From Plectrocnemia conspersa (Eukaryota > Arthropoda > Insecta > Trichoptera > Polycentropodidae): a DNA stretch of 64,000 bases. Both the position numbers and the translations under genes were made by a program. The DNA lies in the NCBI GenBank assembly GCA_009617715.1, contig VTFK01000243.1, positions 958,339-1,022,338 on the forward strand. Reading direction: 5' to 3'. Positions 48,291-59,887 of this stretch are shown here, piece by piece. The notes under the pieces were generated by a model that saw nothing but the letters and a program-made list of their open reading frames with translations, was not told the origin of the DNA and did not search any database. Position 1 is the stretch's first letter. Each line of letters opens with the position of its first letter.

Positions 48291-48690
48291 TTACATTGAT
48301 TATTGTACAATGTTTAACGAAATCGTTTTCCCAACCAACGCTCGTCAAAGTGGGCAACATTAAGGACGTCGTCAATTCTAGACGATTATGTATACTACTA
48401 TTGGTCCGATAGTTGTGAAAGTTGGCCACTATAAAGTGCCTTGGGGTATAAATCCGTCGTAAACCCAACTCCATCCAACCCAATCACTTGAAAGCTAATC
48501 AACTCTGTCTTATTTGCTTACACCGCAACGATTTTAACGACCGAATTATCCGAGATTTAATTTCTTTCGAACGAAACGAGCTTTATCAAGCTTTCATGCG
48601 ACAGTCTGAATACAACATAAATGTGTTGCAACAATATTTTATCAGATACGTGAACAAAAAGACTTTCCTAGATAGCATTTTGTAATTACT
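48291..48690 (+). other. Island with TATA-like boxes and an unrecognised frame
   Basis: TATAAAG (48,430-48,436) and TATAAAT (48,447-48,453) precede a plus-strand frame that is open through 48,488-48,685 and reads CLICLHRNDFNDRIIRDL near its start. The frame lacks an early ATG (the first is about 36 codons in) and matches no family I know. It could be a decayed gene, a small exon or a regulatory island. Confidence 0.25.
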
Positions 48691-49375
48691 TTTTATAAGA
48701 ATACTTAAATTTTGTCTTAAATTCTCTCAAAACTATATAAAATATGTAGTAATCGAATTTAATTTTTAATAATATATTTACGAATTTATTTATTGGCTAT
48801 ATTAGCATTTAATATATTTCGAAGAAGCTTTAAAAACATTTCAATGACATGTATTTTAATAGACATAAAAAATCTAGATAAATATTTAATGGGCTTGTAA
48901 AAAATCACTTATCTAAACTATTTTGTCTGTGCAGATTGAAAGCTGAAAATCTCTATATATGTAGTACATACATGTATACATAAATGTATATGTTAAAATA
49001 TAATTATATGTATATACAACATCATAAAATACAACAATATTATTATTACATATAATCAATCGTGCGATTTACTTTATAAATAAAATAATATATTTTTAAT
49101 AAATTATGTTATTGTATATAAAAACTTTTTAATTCAATAAACAATTTTATTACATACAAATTTTATAAATATGATTATTCGAATAATATACATTTTTAAT
49201 TTTTATATTAATATGTTTCATATTATTTTTAGACATGAAGTATGTTCTCTATAATTTTTAATATTTCCGCATAAATTTAATATACAAGACAATATAATAA
49301 ATATATCGCTTTTGTCATCACTTTGGTTCTCGTTTGTAATATATGTACCTAGGGTAGTTGATGGATTGTGTTACA
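48691..49375. other. AT-rich intergenic DNA, nothing recognised
   Basis: Low-complexity sequence. Confidence 0.5.
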
Positions 49376-49690
49376 TACATATTTGCGTGCGAATGTGTGT
49401 ATGTGTTTGTAATAATAAAAGGAATAAATAATGTGAATGGGCGTGGATCCTACCTCGGCATTTTCATATGCTTTTGGACGACAAAGGGGAAAAAGCTTTC
49501 ACCACAACAGCTTTGAGAAGAAGCGAGCTTTCTCGTCATTTATTTCGCGCATTCTTCTTTTGATGTAAATTACTATCCAAGAACAGTGCCATCTCGCGCT
49601 TGCCTCGACAAAATACCCCACATGAGAGATTACGAGCAGCACAATGCCGAGACACCGTGTAGCGGAAAAACACACTTTGAAAATTCAGCA
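49376..49690. promoter_or_regulatory. GC-rich island, candidate regulatory element
   Basis: Complex block containing GTGCCATCTCGCGC near 49,587 (a partial CTCF/Pho-like string), AAAGCTTTCACC and TGAGAAGAAGCGAG. A 71-aa plus frame is unrecognisable. Confidence 0.3.
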
Positions 49691-50435
49691 AATAAAATTT
49701 TAAGAGTCTTGGAAACCTTTATACATTTTTATAACATACATTATAAGCATTATTTTAGTATTTTTTTATTATCTGTATATATTTACTACATATGTTGGTA
49801 ATATAGACCGGGGTGAACTTTGACCAAGAAAACCAAGATCTTTATTCTAATTTTCTGTCTCCTACTAATTTATTTCAGAACCTTATTATCAGTGCCTTTA
49901 GCTCGCTTAAGATTAGAAGAAATATTATAAGTTTAACTTGTGATTTTAGACGAACTATAAATCTACGGTAAATAGATACGACTTACGTGTCCATCATTGC
50001 TTCAATAATCGTATATATCACGCATATAATAAATATTCATAATAATTTTACGGCTGATATAAATAATTGTAAACATTAAACATAATTAGGCTTATACCAC
50101 ACAAACGCACAAGATTTATTATATTAAATATTATTAAATATAATACTTATAAAAGTAAAATTTAATAATCACTTTGAATTGCTTTGCAAGTAAGATATTA
50201 TATTTATTATTATTTTACATTTATTATAAAATATATTTTTGCCATTTAATTTTATATCCAACGAAATTTATTTTGCATCTCCACTTTAAAGCGCAAAAAA
50301 ATAAAGCATATTGTTTTCAACATAATAATTTAATATTTTTAATATGTTTTTTTTTTATTTTTGTTTTTTGCCTATCTTTCCACTCTACATGTGAGCGTCT
50401 TTTTATTTTCACTGATATCTCATGTCATGTTGGAG
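49691..50435. other. AT-rich intergenic DNA, nothing recognised
   Basis: Low-complexity. An 89-aa plus frame at 50,174-50,443 is Phe/Tyr/Leu-rich by composition. Confidence 0.5.
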
Positions 50436-50437
50436 AG

Positions 50438-50535
50438 CAATAATAGTTTCGCACCGGTTATCTTGACCGTGACTGTCACTCGCGACTGCCCAGGTAAGAG
50501 GTCACGCCTAGTTCCATTCCGCGCAGTATACAAAC
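50438..50535 (+). repeat. Unclassified dispersed repeat, copy 2
   Basis: Aligns with 5,865-5,985: aataatagtttcgcaccggt parallels atcataagttttgcgccagt, CTGTCACTCG is identical, and ggtaagaggt...gcgcagtata parallels ggtaggaggt...accagtata. The divergence suggests an old family. Confidence 0.5.
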
Positions 50536-50895
50536 ACTTAACTAGTGTATGGGTTATAGTTGCTGATGAGTCAAAACTCTTAAACCTAATTTAACTACTG
50601 ACAAACCGCAATTTAAATACTGCCAAATTAACTCATTAAATTATTTTATATTGTGAAATAAAACAATATGCTAAAAATCTTACATAATATTGAAATTCCA
50701 TCAAATAATTTTATTTTTAACCCTCGACTACAAAGGATACGGCAATATTAAAATTTATTTACAAAAACTTATACAAGGCAGTTTTCAAGGTTAAATTCAG
50801 ACAAAAAAATATTGTTAGGTTAGGTAATGGTTTCTTTTCATATTGCGTAGTTACTGTTTTTATATAAACTCTTAATTTTTTCGCTTTAAATTTAA
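50536..50895. other. AT-rich intergenic DNA, nothing recognised
   Basis: Low-complexity. A ttaggttagg pair near 50,817 is too short to mean more. Confidence 0.45.
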
Positions 50896-51330
50896 TAAAA
50901 TTCGCACACAAAACGTTATTTGTTCACACATACTTACACACTTGAACAGATTAAAATTGAGCTCGCAACACGAACCACCGTGTAGTCGTCGCTTTTCGTT
51001 TATGTGTGTATTCCCTTTGGTGCGCTGTTTAGCGCCACAATGGGAGTAGTATATGATTGTGTGTTTGTGTGTCATTGTCGTGTTCCACACAAGAAAGGTT
51101 TTTGCTTTGGCACACACGAGCTTCGCTACGCACAATTCGGCTCGTGACTATAGTACAAGCAGAATGGCGGTTTTGCCTCCTTTGTCGATATTATGTATTT
51201 ATGTATATCTATCAACGTAATGCGAGTATGTGTGTGTGCAAAAGTAACGAGAGGCGTCTCAATGCGAAGGAGCCAGCAGCCTTGCTATGCTGCCTTATGT
51301 GTGTGATTTTTTAGACATATTCAAAAGGAC
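50896..51330. promoter_or_regulatory. Island, candidate regulatory element
   Basis: Complex block with CACAATGGGAG near 51,037 (ACAATGG, canonical Sox site) and AGAATGGCGG near 51,161 (Pho-like). Opposing 85- and 87-aa frames, Cys-rich because of gtgtgtgt runs, are not recognisable proteins. Confidence 0.35.
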
Positions 51331-52420
51331 ATCCACGTGTTTGGTATTAGCTCTACAAGGACATATTTGTTCAAATGTTAAAATGCGTAGTCGGTTGTTA
51401 AAATATATTTATATAGACTTCAAAGAAAAAGATCAAGATAAAATGTATGACTGAGCGTTCCCACTACTCCGGTCTAATTGTGTCTGACGACAATTATTTT
51501 TTAATATTTATTAAATCTTAATGTTTTAATTATTATTTTGTTTATAATAGTACAACATATAGTTAGATAAAGTTATGTTAGCTAGATCGGAAACAAGATG
51601 TATATTTATTTATTAAAAATCCTCCGTTGAAACATGAGACGTTAGTAAAATTTCTTCAGATAACAGCTTACCAAGATCATCGTTATTTTTGTTATATTAG
51701 TTTTTTGTCTTTTCCCGAATCTCATTATCATTCAATTCGCAAAATAACCATATGAAACAGAATGCATTATTTATATTTTTGCTGCATCTAATCTAATTGT
51801 CAAATTACTGATAGTACAATTTATATAATTCTCTTGTAGGTTATAATAATTGTTTTCTCGTTTATTATAACCTACTATTTTGCTATGTTACAAAATCAAG
51901 TTATGTAATACAGCGATATTATGTCCATCGCATGAATATGTTAACTATTGTATTTTGACTGTTTGTTTAATATAAAAAAGCATATTCAAAAGAATCAATA
52001 ACAGGTTAATTAATTATTTCCAAAAAATTTTATTGCTTTTCCAATTAATTTTGATTATAAAAGTGAGCTACAAATAAAAAGTTGCTTGATTTAATTTCAA
52101 TAAATTATTTTTATAATATGTAATAAATTGTTTTTCATTAATTGGTTTAGAATAAAAACAAGTATTTTTTCACATCACTGTGGTTACTTTACGCTTCGTA
52201 ATCTTAAAATTACATGTTTTTGCGCAATATAAAAAACAATATAAAACTTTAACAATACAAATAAAACCCTAAAGTTTCAAAGTTATTTGATTTATTTTTA
52301 TATTAATACATTTGAATAATATTTACATGACGCATACAAATAGTAGTCATCGACTTATACATATATTATGTATTATATATAAAACACACCCTAAAATCGT
52401 ATTGAGTAGATCATTTTGTT
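51331..52420. other. AT-rich intergenic DNA, nothing recognised
   Basis: Low-complexity sequence apart from a small complex patch at 51,440-51,500. Confidence 0.5.
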
Positions 52421-52925
52421 GTCTTTCAGTGCGGTATTGTGCAACTTTCCACAACAAACGCCTCGAATACACCCACAGTGACGCAAATCTCGCATTACCT
52501 AATCCAAGGGCGTCGGCCTTCGGAAAAAATAAAACAATAGTCAAAATAGAATGCATTTGATTGTTAGAAAAATCTTTTTTATTGTGTAATGAATGCGGTG
52601 CGCCACGAAAACTCTGTTTTAAACAATGAAAGGGTGAAATTCGAGTGGGATTTACTTTGAATTTGTGAGTCTCAATCAACTCAGCTCGTCCGGGGCTTCT
52701 TCGTTAATTAACTGAAATAATAAAGTGTGTAAATTATTCGCAATTGGCGTAATACTAGACGGGCCTTTAAACTTACCCACCTACGCCCCCTGCCCTCGAA
52801 TGGAGAAACCAGCCCCCGTATTGAATCGGCCGCGTTTATTGCATAACGTCGTTGAAGGGTTCTTTGATTAGTGCCTAATAATTGAGAAATTGTAATTGAC
52901 GTGCTCGTTTACGCGCAATCTAATT
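52421..52925. promoter_or_regulatory. GC-rich island, candidate regulatory element
   Basis: CpG-rich blocks at 52,480-52,530 and 52,755-52,865, with TTAATTAACTG and GTAATTGACGTGC. Opposing 82- and 110-aa frames are unrecognisable. Confidence 0.35.
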
Positions 52926-53409
52926 ATATTTCAAGTTGAATGTATATATGTATGAATATACCTATGTACGTACATTGTTTTATTTCGTTGTATTATTTAT
53001 ATCTTATTTTGAATTGTTAGACGTATTGCTTAGCAAAGACTGTTAGTATTTATTATTTGTATCTAAATTATATTACCAAAATAAAAGTACAGATAGATTC
53101 AGTATAAAAGTAAAAATTTCGTCCACATTTTTTTGTGAAAATTTGGAGTTGAAGTCGGAATCGTAGTGATAAATAAATAAAAATCAAATCCGACTCATTG
53201 TTTTATAAAAGTAATAATTTATAACAATAATTATTGATTTTTAAAAAAAAATAGCAGCCAGAGTTGACATGGAAAAACTTTTTTTAATTTCCAATGTTGA
53301 TTGGTTTAAAAAATCTTTTTCAACCTCTTTTTCCATATTTTTTGTTTAATACATGTAAGATATCTCTATCAGATAAACCAGCATATTATTAGTGTCCAAT
53401 ACCTTATAT
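52926..53409. other. AT-rich intergenic DNA, nothing recognised
   Basis: Low-complexity sequence. Confidence 0.5.
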
Positions 53410-53605
53410 GTATAACCTAGTTCGATGTTAATAAATCGTCACGATAACCTAGGTAAACCCAATCTGTGATGATTGATCGTTATTATGATGATATAACAAT
53501 CTCTAATTTCTACTTCCCATTTACTACACAAATTGAAAAACTTCAAGGTTTATATGGGATTTAAACCCAGATTTCAGATATTTTAGGTATGCATAATCTG
53601 CAAAG
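53410..53605 (-). repeat. tRNA-like SINE copy, minus strand
   Basis: Read on the minus strand, the head has GGGTTTAAATCCCATATAAACC (complement of about 53,551-53,572), a worn pol III B box followed by the family's CATATGGACC-like string. The tail, complement of 53,413-53,470, parallels the cctaatctcacgg...atcgtgataattatt...tcaagctaggt module of the copies at 54.8 and 63.2 kb. Confidence 0.6.
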
Positions 53606-53849
53606 TTTGATCATTTTTCAGCATATTTTTTTTAATATTGCTATTTAATTTTATTTAAATTGGCAATTTCATGATATATTACTGTATGTTAAATCTTTGT
53701 AGGTTGCGTAATACAGACTTTTCATTAAGTAAACACAACGATTATTTGAATTACAAATGACAGGACTAAAAAATTCTTAGTATCATACGTTTTATAATTT
53801 TGTTATGTAGCTGCTACGATGTGTTTCAGGAAAGGGTTACCAAATTAAT

Positions 53850-53940
53850 TTATCTCTTTGAGCATTATCACGACAGCAACGATTGTCGTTAATATTTATT
53901 GAACAACGACATATCGTTGTTTAGCAGACAAAGAGGTAAT
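53850..53940. promoter_or_regulatory. Nested inverted repeats
   Basis: Perfect pair AACAACGA (53,902-53,909) / TCGTTGTT (53,914-53,921) with a 4-bp gap; AACGA-TTG-TCGTT at 53,878-53,890; and an outer pair CTCTTTG (53,854-53,860) / CAAAGAG (53,929-53,935). The arrangement could be a factor-binding array or an RNA hairpin. Confidence 0.5.
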
Positions 53941-54059
53941 TCTATAGTATTTTTGAAAACTGTTTATTAAATAAAATAATATGCGACTAATAAAAAATAG
54001 TACAATAAATCACAGTTTAACATAATTTTACATAAACTAGATAGAAATTACCATAATTT

Positions 54060-54325
54060 TAAGTCAAAATGCGTTAAACTTTGATCCAGATTTAATCAGC
54101 TGCATTCATGCATCTCTCGCAGTATAATCTCCCAGATTTAATTTAGATCCGCGGTTCCGACTTCCGTGAATTGATTCAGGATCAAACTTGCGGTACTACT
54201 CGGCGGCTTCAACCCTTTGTTAGTTCAATTTCCCAGTGCTTCGCGAGATCGCGGTTCTTCGCGAAAGCGCGAATGCGATTTCGCTCCTGATTATATATCC
54301 AGACCAAAGATAAATCTCAATACCG
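54060..54325. promoter_or_regulatory. Island rich in TCGCGA-type strings
   Basis: Complex block with repeated TTCGCGA or TCGCG strings at about 54,240-54,285, AACTTTGATCC near 54,077 and GATTTAATCAGCTGC. No coding frame. Confidence 0.35.
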
Positions 54326-54489
54326 TCTGCAGAACATTTTCAAACCAATCAAAATATGTTTGTTGAGCTTAGATTGTTGATTGAATACAGCGGTTTATAA
54401 TAATTTAGAATAATACATAGTTATATGTTTGATTTTTATTATACATATTTCTTAGTTAAAATCAATATGTCTGTTGTGTTTAAATTTTT

Positions 54490-54715
54490 TTTAATATAAT
54501 TTTATTACTGAAGTGCATTTTCCGAATTGAACCGCTGCAAACGAATTTGCTCGGTATAAGTTGTGAGTTTGATGGTGTTAAGTGGAAATATATCATTAAT
54601 GTCACCCAGCGACAACTACTCAGATAGGTGGGAGGCGTTTGTAATCGACAGATGAACTCGCTAGGTTGCACAGTCAGCGGATGCTGTGACGCATTTGGAA
54701 ATAAAATAATTTATT
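54490..54715. promoter_or_regulatory. Small island with NK-2-type site
   Basis: Contains TTAAGTGG near 54,577, the site type known for NK-2/vnd homeodomains, and TGGGAGGCGTTTGTAATCG near 54,629. The 63-aa minus frame is unrecognisable. Confidence 0.3.
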
Positions 54716-54814
54716 TAAAAAAGATAACACATGAACTCTATTGTTTTTTTTATTTTTTGTGATAATGTCTGTGAGATCAAAATTACTAATTATTATATCA
54801 TTATAATTTATATC

Positions 54815-54905
54815 GATTATCTTAAATTTTACCTAATCTCACGGATGCATATCGTGATAATTATTTAAAATCAAGCTAGGTAGTGAATATTAAACTCATT
54901 AATAT
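54815..54905 (+). repeat. SINE tail fragment
   Basis: taaattttacctaatctcacgg followed by atatcgtgataattatttaaaatcaagctaggt matches the tail of the copy at 63,265-63,330 with few differences. The tRNA-like head is not recognisable. Confidence 0.65.
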
Positions 54906-55820
54906 CAAAGAAAATATTATTTAAAAATACGTGAAACTACTATGCATATTTTAAATTAAATAAGCAATGCATGTATTGAATATGAACTATTATGAGAGTT
55001 GAAAGTAAAATTAAGCTAAGTTAATTCTATAAAAATATTTCATATTTTACAATGATTTATAAAATTTAAACTAGTGATTAAATAAGTACATACTTCTTCT
55101 ATAGATACATTACTTTCGATGGCATTTCCACTTTTTGGAAATGTATTGAAATCTCTCTCCTAACTGGAGCATGTTTTAAAACTTCAAGATAACACAACTG
55201 ATAAAAAATTGCGTTATACAAGGTCTTTCAAGTAAAAAGGAAATATTTTCAATATTAATTTAAACGTCTTTTGGTATAAAGTAGTATATGTAGAAACCTT
55301 ATATTATAGTTAAATTGATCTTTTGATTTTTCAAGGGGTTCTTTACCAGTTTGTCTTTATTTATATATTTCTTATAGCACACATTGTCTTTCACTATAAA
55401 CAAACCTCTCATTATATTTATCTAAAAATTTTAATGTAGAACTAAATTATGACGCAAATTTCTCAAATTAAAATCCAAGCAGATCAGAGAATAATATTTG
55501 TCTCACTTTTATATACACTTTTGACTTATTTATATTTACTATTAGTTAAAATATGAGTAGAGTTGGATCTTTAATGGAATGACACATTTAATTTATTTTA
55601 ACGCTTTGTTTTTTTGCAAATTATTTTACTTTGTACTTCTATATAATCTTTGTCAAATTTTAACTTGATACTTCTATATTTATTTATTGTATTGGAAATT
55701 TCCATCGCATTTACTCAATGCGTTACAAAGTGACTAGAGACTTACTATTTAGTAAGTAGTAAACCACTAGATTAAAATCTAAATTAGAAATAAATATTAT
55801 ATTTTATCAAAATTAAAATA
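54906..55820. other. AT-rich intergenic DNA
   Basis: Low-complexity except 55,100-55,260, where nothing is recognisable. Confidence 0.45.
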
Positions 55821-56054
55821 TTATATTAGTCGATCGTAAGCGATCAAGGTGTTCCCGTTCTTGTGGCGGTACTCGTAAGTAAGACCCAGTCGGGGAGCGT
55901 TTGCATTAATCTGTCATAGAAGAGAAAACCAATTTGTCTGGGCGCACCGGGTGCGGAATCATTATTATTAGTATTATTAGAACCCATCGGGAAAATGGTC
56001 CCATTTTCCGACACCCTGCCAATAAACAGCCGACTCACACCACTAATCCAATGC
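55821..56054 (-). other. Possible unrecognised exon(s), minus strand
   Basis: An abrupt GC-rich block with exon-like signals on the minus strand. An acceptor-like ...tttgttgtag ends at 56,055. From 56,054 one frame stays open to the stop at 55,844; it includes SRLFIGRVSENGTIFPMG and two N-x-T sites. A second acceptor-like ttttctcttctatgacag ends at 55,911 and would open a different frame down to the stop at 55,821, reading LGLTYEYRHKNGNTLIAYDR, which looks like alternating beta-strand protein. I recognise neither product. No start exon, donor or neighbouring exon was found. It could equally be a conserved non-coding island. Confidence 0.3.
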
Positions 56055-56900
56055 CTACAACAAACACACGATCAATCGCCCCTTTGATTTGCATTTTAAT
56101 ATGACATTTTTTTAATAATGAAGAGTTTTAATTCGAGTAGCTGCATCAAATAAAAATATTTTATAAAATAAATATATATCAACAACAGAGAACAAGATAC
56201 ATGGAGCAAAAATTTATATGTGAGAAAACGATACTATTGGATTAAAAAAAACGACAATTCTCGAAAATAATAAGAACGAACTAACGACGCGAAATGACAC
56301 TCTTAATCGTTTTTTAAGAAATAAAGATATTTCAGATACTAAAAATAACAACTATGCTAGAGAAATATAATTTAGAGAGCAACATCAAGCTGCAAAAGAA
56401 TTATATCGAAACATGCTTACTGTACTGTTTTTCTACATAAAATGTTGCATTTAAAACTAAGGTTAATAAATTATAAGATATAGGCAAAATATTAAAACTA
56501 TAAATTTAGTGTCCAGTGATATGTATTGTATAATTTTCATGCTCCAAATAAATAAAAAAACAAGTGGACTTGTGGATTATATCATAAAATATATATACAC
56601 TGTCATAAAAGAATTGGTTAAAATATATTATATATCTGGGATAAGAAAAATCTGGGAGCTTAAATTCCTAGCAAAATCATCTTATAATATTTTTTATGTT
56701 ATTAATAAATTAAGTGCTTAACAATTTATAGGTGCTTAAACATTGCGAAAACAAAAAAATTATAATGACACAAAATTGGTAATATATTATGACCTGAAAT
56801 ATTAATAACAATCATGTTTTGGTAATTTTAATGATATTTATGGCGTATATTACAGATTCTTTAATATAATAGACGCACGCACGTATTATGCATTATGAAA
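56055..56900. other. AT-rich intergenic DNA, nothing recognised
   Basis: Low-complexity. The 70-aa plus frame at 56,509 is AT-driven. Confidence 0.5.
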
Positions 56901-57245
56901 GTGTGCACGTAAATAGATACAAGAATGTATTCGCAACTGGGGAGAGCACAACGAACGCTAGAATGGAACTGTCAAATTTGTATCTTTGCACATTTATTAT
57001 GGCGCGCTCATGATACGTCTCCTTTGAAATATAAATTCAAACGTAATAAATGGCCGCGAAAATATTTTTCGTTCTGAATCCACAGCGCAGGCAATCCATT
57101 TATTCACGTCATTTGTGGATTGTAGATGCGAAAGGATTCGTATTAACACAATCCGCACACGACGCCAGAGCCTATCAATCACTGACGAACAACCAACCTC
57201 TTGCTGCTTGGTCTAAACACACCTTGATCAGATTTTAATTAAAAA
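56901..57245. promoter_or_regulatory. Island, candidate regulatory element
   Basis: Complex block with AATGGCCGCG near 57,049 (Pho-like) and overlapping 61-62 aa frames on opposite strands, neither recognisable. Confidence 0.3.
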
Positions 57246-58015
57246 TTGTTTATATGTAAATAACGAGAAAGTATACATATACGTATTGGGTTATTCGAAT
57301 ATTGTTTTGTAAGTATTGCTCCATTTTCCTGTAAGTATTAATAAACTTAAAACAAGTTATACCTAATACAGATATACGCAAATAACACGTTTCCTGTGTA
57401 CACATGCGAGATGGCAAACATTTTCAAAATTATAAATAAAACATCAGTACCGTGTTTAAAAAGTTTAAGGTTTAATAAATAAAATATTTTATTGAATAAT
57501 ATCATAAAATTTTAATTTTAATACAATTTAATCCTGCAATGTAAATTAATCTATTTAGTTAACTAAATAATTTTTATTTAAATTAATTAATGAACATTTA
57601 ATTAAATTTATATTATTTCCTTCAATTAATTATTAATGAATATATATAATTAAATAATTTATAAATATATATATATATATATAATATTTATTAAATATTT
57701 TAAACAATATATTTATATTAAATGAACACTAATGTTTTTAATCACATACTTTGTCGGTTCTCCGCTGTCGCGAGGTACCACAGCTAGTGTCGTGCTGTTA
57801 CTTGACGTTCAAGTTTTTGTATTTTTATTTTTAATTTAATTTTTATTTAAGTCTGATATTACATAAATTTGTTTTATTATCAAATACTACTAAAATTAAT
57901 AACATTTGTGAGAATGTTAAAAAAATTTTGAAGCATACATAAAATTAGCATTATATTTAAATCAATACCAATAATTTTTGTCAAATCAGATTTTTATATT
58001 ATAATATTCAGATTA
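57246..58015. other. AT-rich intergenic DNA with a TA tract
   Basis: TA-rich simple sequence at 57,665-57,683. A small complex patch at 57,750-57,810. Otherwise nothing. Confidence 0.5.
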
Positions 58016-58345
58016 ATATGCATTGAAATATGGAACGCGTGATACAGTTGTTTTACAATTTCTCTTTATGTCTTTCGGTTATATGATATTGTGGGACAAA
58101 GGGATGGTACAATTCCATGGACACGCGCAATCACCGTCGGTGAAATAATTGATTGTTGGACACAAGGTGGACACAAACGGCAATTGCCGGTCTGAATTCG
58201 GGCTGCACAATGGGCGATACGAATTATCGGTGGACAATGCAGCCCGCGGACATCATTTATTTATCCGTTATTAAATGCATCCAAATCAATTTGTGGCGAC
58301 CTTTGTTCGCGAGCCGCAGCGGACAGAATCACACATGATCAGAAA
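58016..58345. promoter_or_regulatory. Island with a cluster of Sox sites
   Basis: Canonical Sox strings: ATTGTT (58,152-58,157), ACAATGG (58,207-58,213), ACAATG (58,234-58,239) and CTTTGTT (58,301-58,307), all within 160 bp, plus TGGACA and TGGACAC repeats around 58,118, 58,157 and 58,169. No supported coding frame. The best candidate in the window for a SoxB-regulated or auto-regulated enhancer. Confidence 0.45.
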
Positions 58346-58745
58346 ATGCGAATCACCAATGTATAATCAATAATATATACCTATAAAAATAACCATATAT
58401 CTATTTTCTTTATTGTTAATTACAATGTTTGTCATTCTGTATATCTGATTTTATTTAGAACATTTATTTAGAACATTGGTACTATCATATTCTTTATATA
58501 AAATACAACATTGTATTTATTTCAATTAAAAACGTTGTGCCGTTATAGGTTCCCTGTCATGATACTCAAAAAAGTGTATAAAAAGAAATGAATTTTAATA
58601 TAAAATATTAAAATTTAAATGTACGAATTCAACCAGCTCTTCGTAGCTACCATCAAATATACCAACGTGCAGTGCCAGCATATTAAAAAACTGGATGATT
58701 ACAGCCATAGGCGAGTTTACCATAATGCATACGTTAGTGCTAAAT
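58346..58745. other. AT-rich DNA, then the complex left flank of the Jockey insertion
   Basis: 58,620-58,745 is of ordinary complexity, and its plus frame (from ATG at 58,619) stays open into the insertion. Joined to the right flank, it would end after about 50 codons. Not recognisable. Confidence 0.4.
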
Positions 58746-58757
58746 TAAGGACACCAT
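58746..58757 (+). repeat. Target-site duplication, left copy
   Basis: TAAGGACACCAT, identical to 62,943-62,954. One more T may belong to it but merges with the element's oligo-T tail. Confidence 0.9.
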
Positions 58758-58776
58758 TTTTTCCCAGGATGCTAAG

Positions 58777-59887
58777 ATGCCTCCGACCACGAGCCAAAAC
58801 AGGTATGAAAAGCTTCCCGAAGTGATCGAAAGGAAGCAGCAGAGGATACCGCCTGTGATCGTAGAGATCACGGGAACACACCTTCCAGACGATCGACTTA
58901 ATTAAGTCGATCACAAAAACATCGAACTTCTCGTTGCGATACACGGGAAGTGGCAATGTGTCAGTACTTTGCGCGTCGTTTGAAGCACGCGCGTTGTTAA
59001 TGGATGGACTGAAGGGCCAACGCGCCTTTCACACATTCACCGCCGACGACGATAAAACAGTGAAATCCGTGCTGAGAGGGCTCCCAGAGGTCCCCACCGA
59101 AGACATTGCCGCAGATCTCGAACGTCAAGGACTTAGCGTCGTCAAGGTGACGGCAATGAAGACCAAGACCGAGAAACAAGGAGACTCCAGGCTCTACCTT
59201 GTCCAGTTTCCGGCTAATACAACAACGAGCACTATAAGAAGCATCCGGTACGTTTGCTTCACCAAGGCCACGCTTGAAAAGTACAAGCGTAATAAGTTGC
59301 ATTTAACGCAATGTTTCAGGTGTCAACAATTCGGCCACGCTGCAAGAAATTGTCAACGAGCTCCCAGGTGCGTCAAATGCCCCGGAAACCACGCCACGAA
59401 CGAGTGCTCTAAGAAGGACCGAGAAGCACCCGCCATCTGCACTGGTTGTGGAGGAGACCATCCGGCCAATTTTAAGGAGTGCCCTCGTAGGTTAGAATAC
59501 CTACAGAAAACTCAGAAGAGACAACAGAGACCGACTCCCACTGTTCACTCGTCGCAGCCGAACAACATATTCAACCTCGAGCAAGCGCAATTTCCTGCAC
59601 TGAAACCAACGAAACCAGCGTTGGTAAAAACCTCAACCACCCCAGCAGTGATCTCATCAGCCACTTCATGGAACGCCCAGGTTGGCGCCGCACCAGCACC
59701 AATAAACAAGGCGCCACAACGTCCCCAAACCAGGCAGCCTGAGGAGCCCCTCTCAGACACAATGCCAACTTCAGAGCTACGCAGGATGTTGCTCGTCCTT
59801 CAAGAAATCAGGACCAAGGCTGGAAAGTGTGCCAGCAAAATGGAGATCGCCTTGATGATGGTTGAATATCTCGATGTGCTCTTCTAA
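58777..59887 (+). pseudogene. Jockey ORF1 (gag-like nucleic-acid-binding protein), frameshifted
   Basis: The frame opens at ATG 58,777 and runs in one phase to a stop at 58,900. It resumes in the next phase from about 58,892 and stays open to the stop at 59,887, so one single-base shift separates the parts. The second part contains the conserved LRYTGSGNVSV region typical of the domain before the knuckles, then three zinc knuckles: CX2CX4HX4C (CFRCQQFGHAARNC), CX2CX3HX4C (CVKCPGNHATNEC) and CX2CX3HX6C (CTGCGGDHPANFKEC). A Pro/Thr/Gln-rich tail follows. In the family this protein binds element RNA and aids target-primed reverse transcription. Confidence 0.88.

Noticed and set aside
50815..50830. 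TTAGG telomere-type repeat
   Set aside because: Only two units. Meaningless as a telomeric trace.
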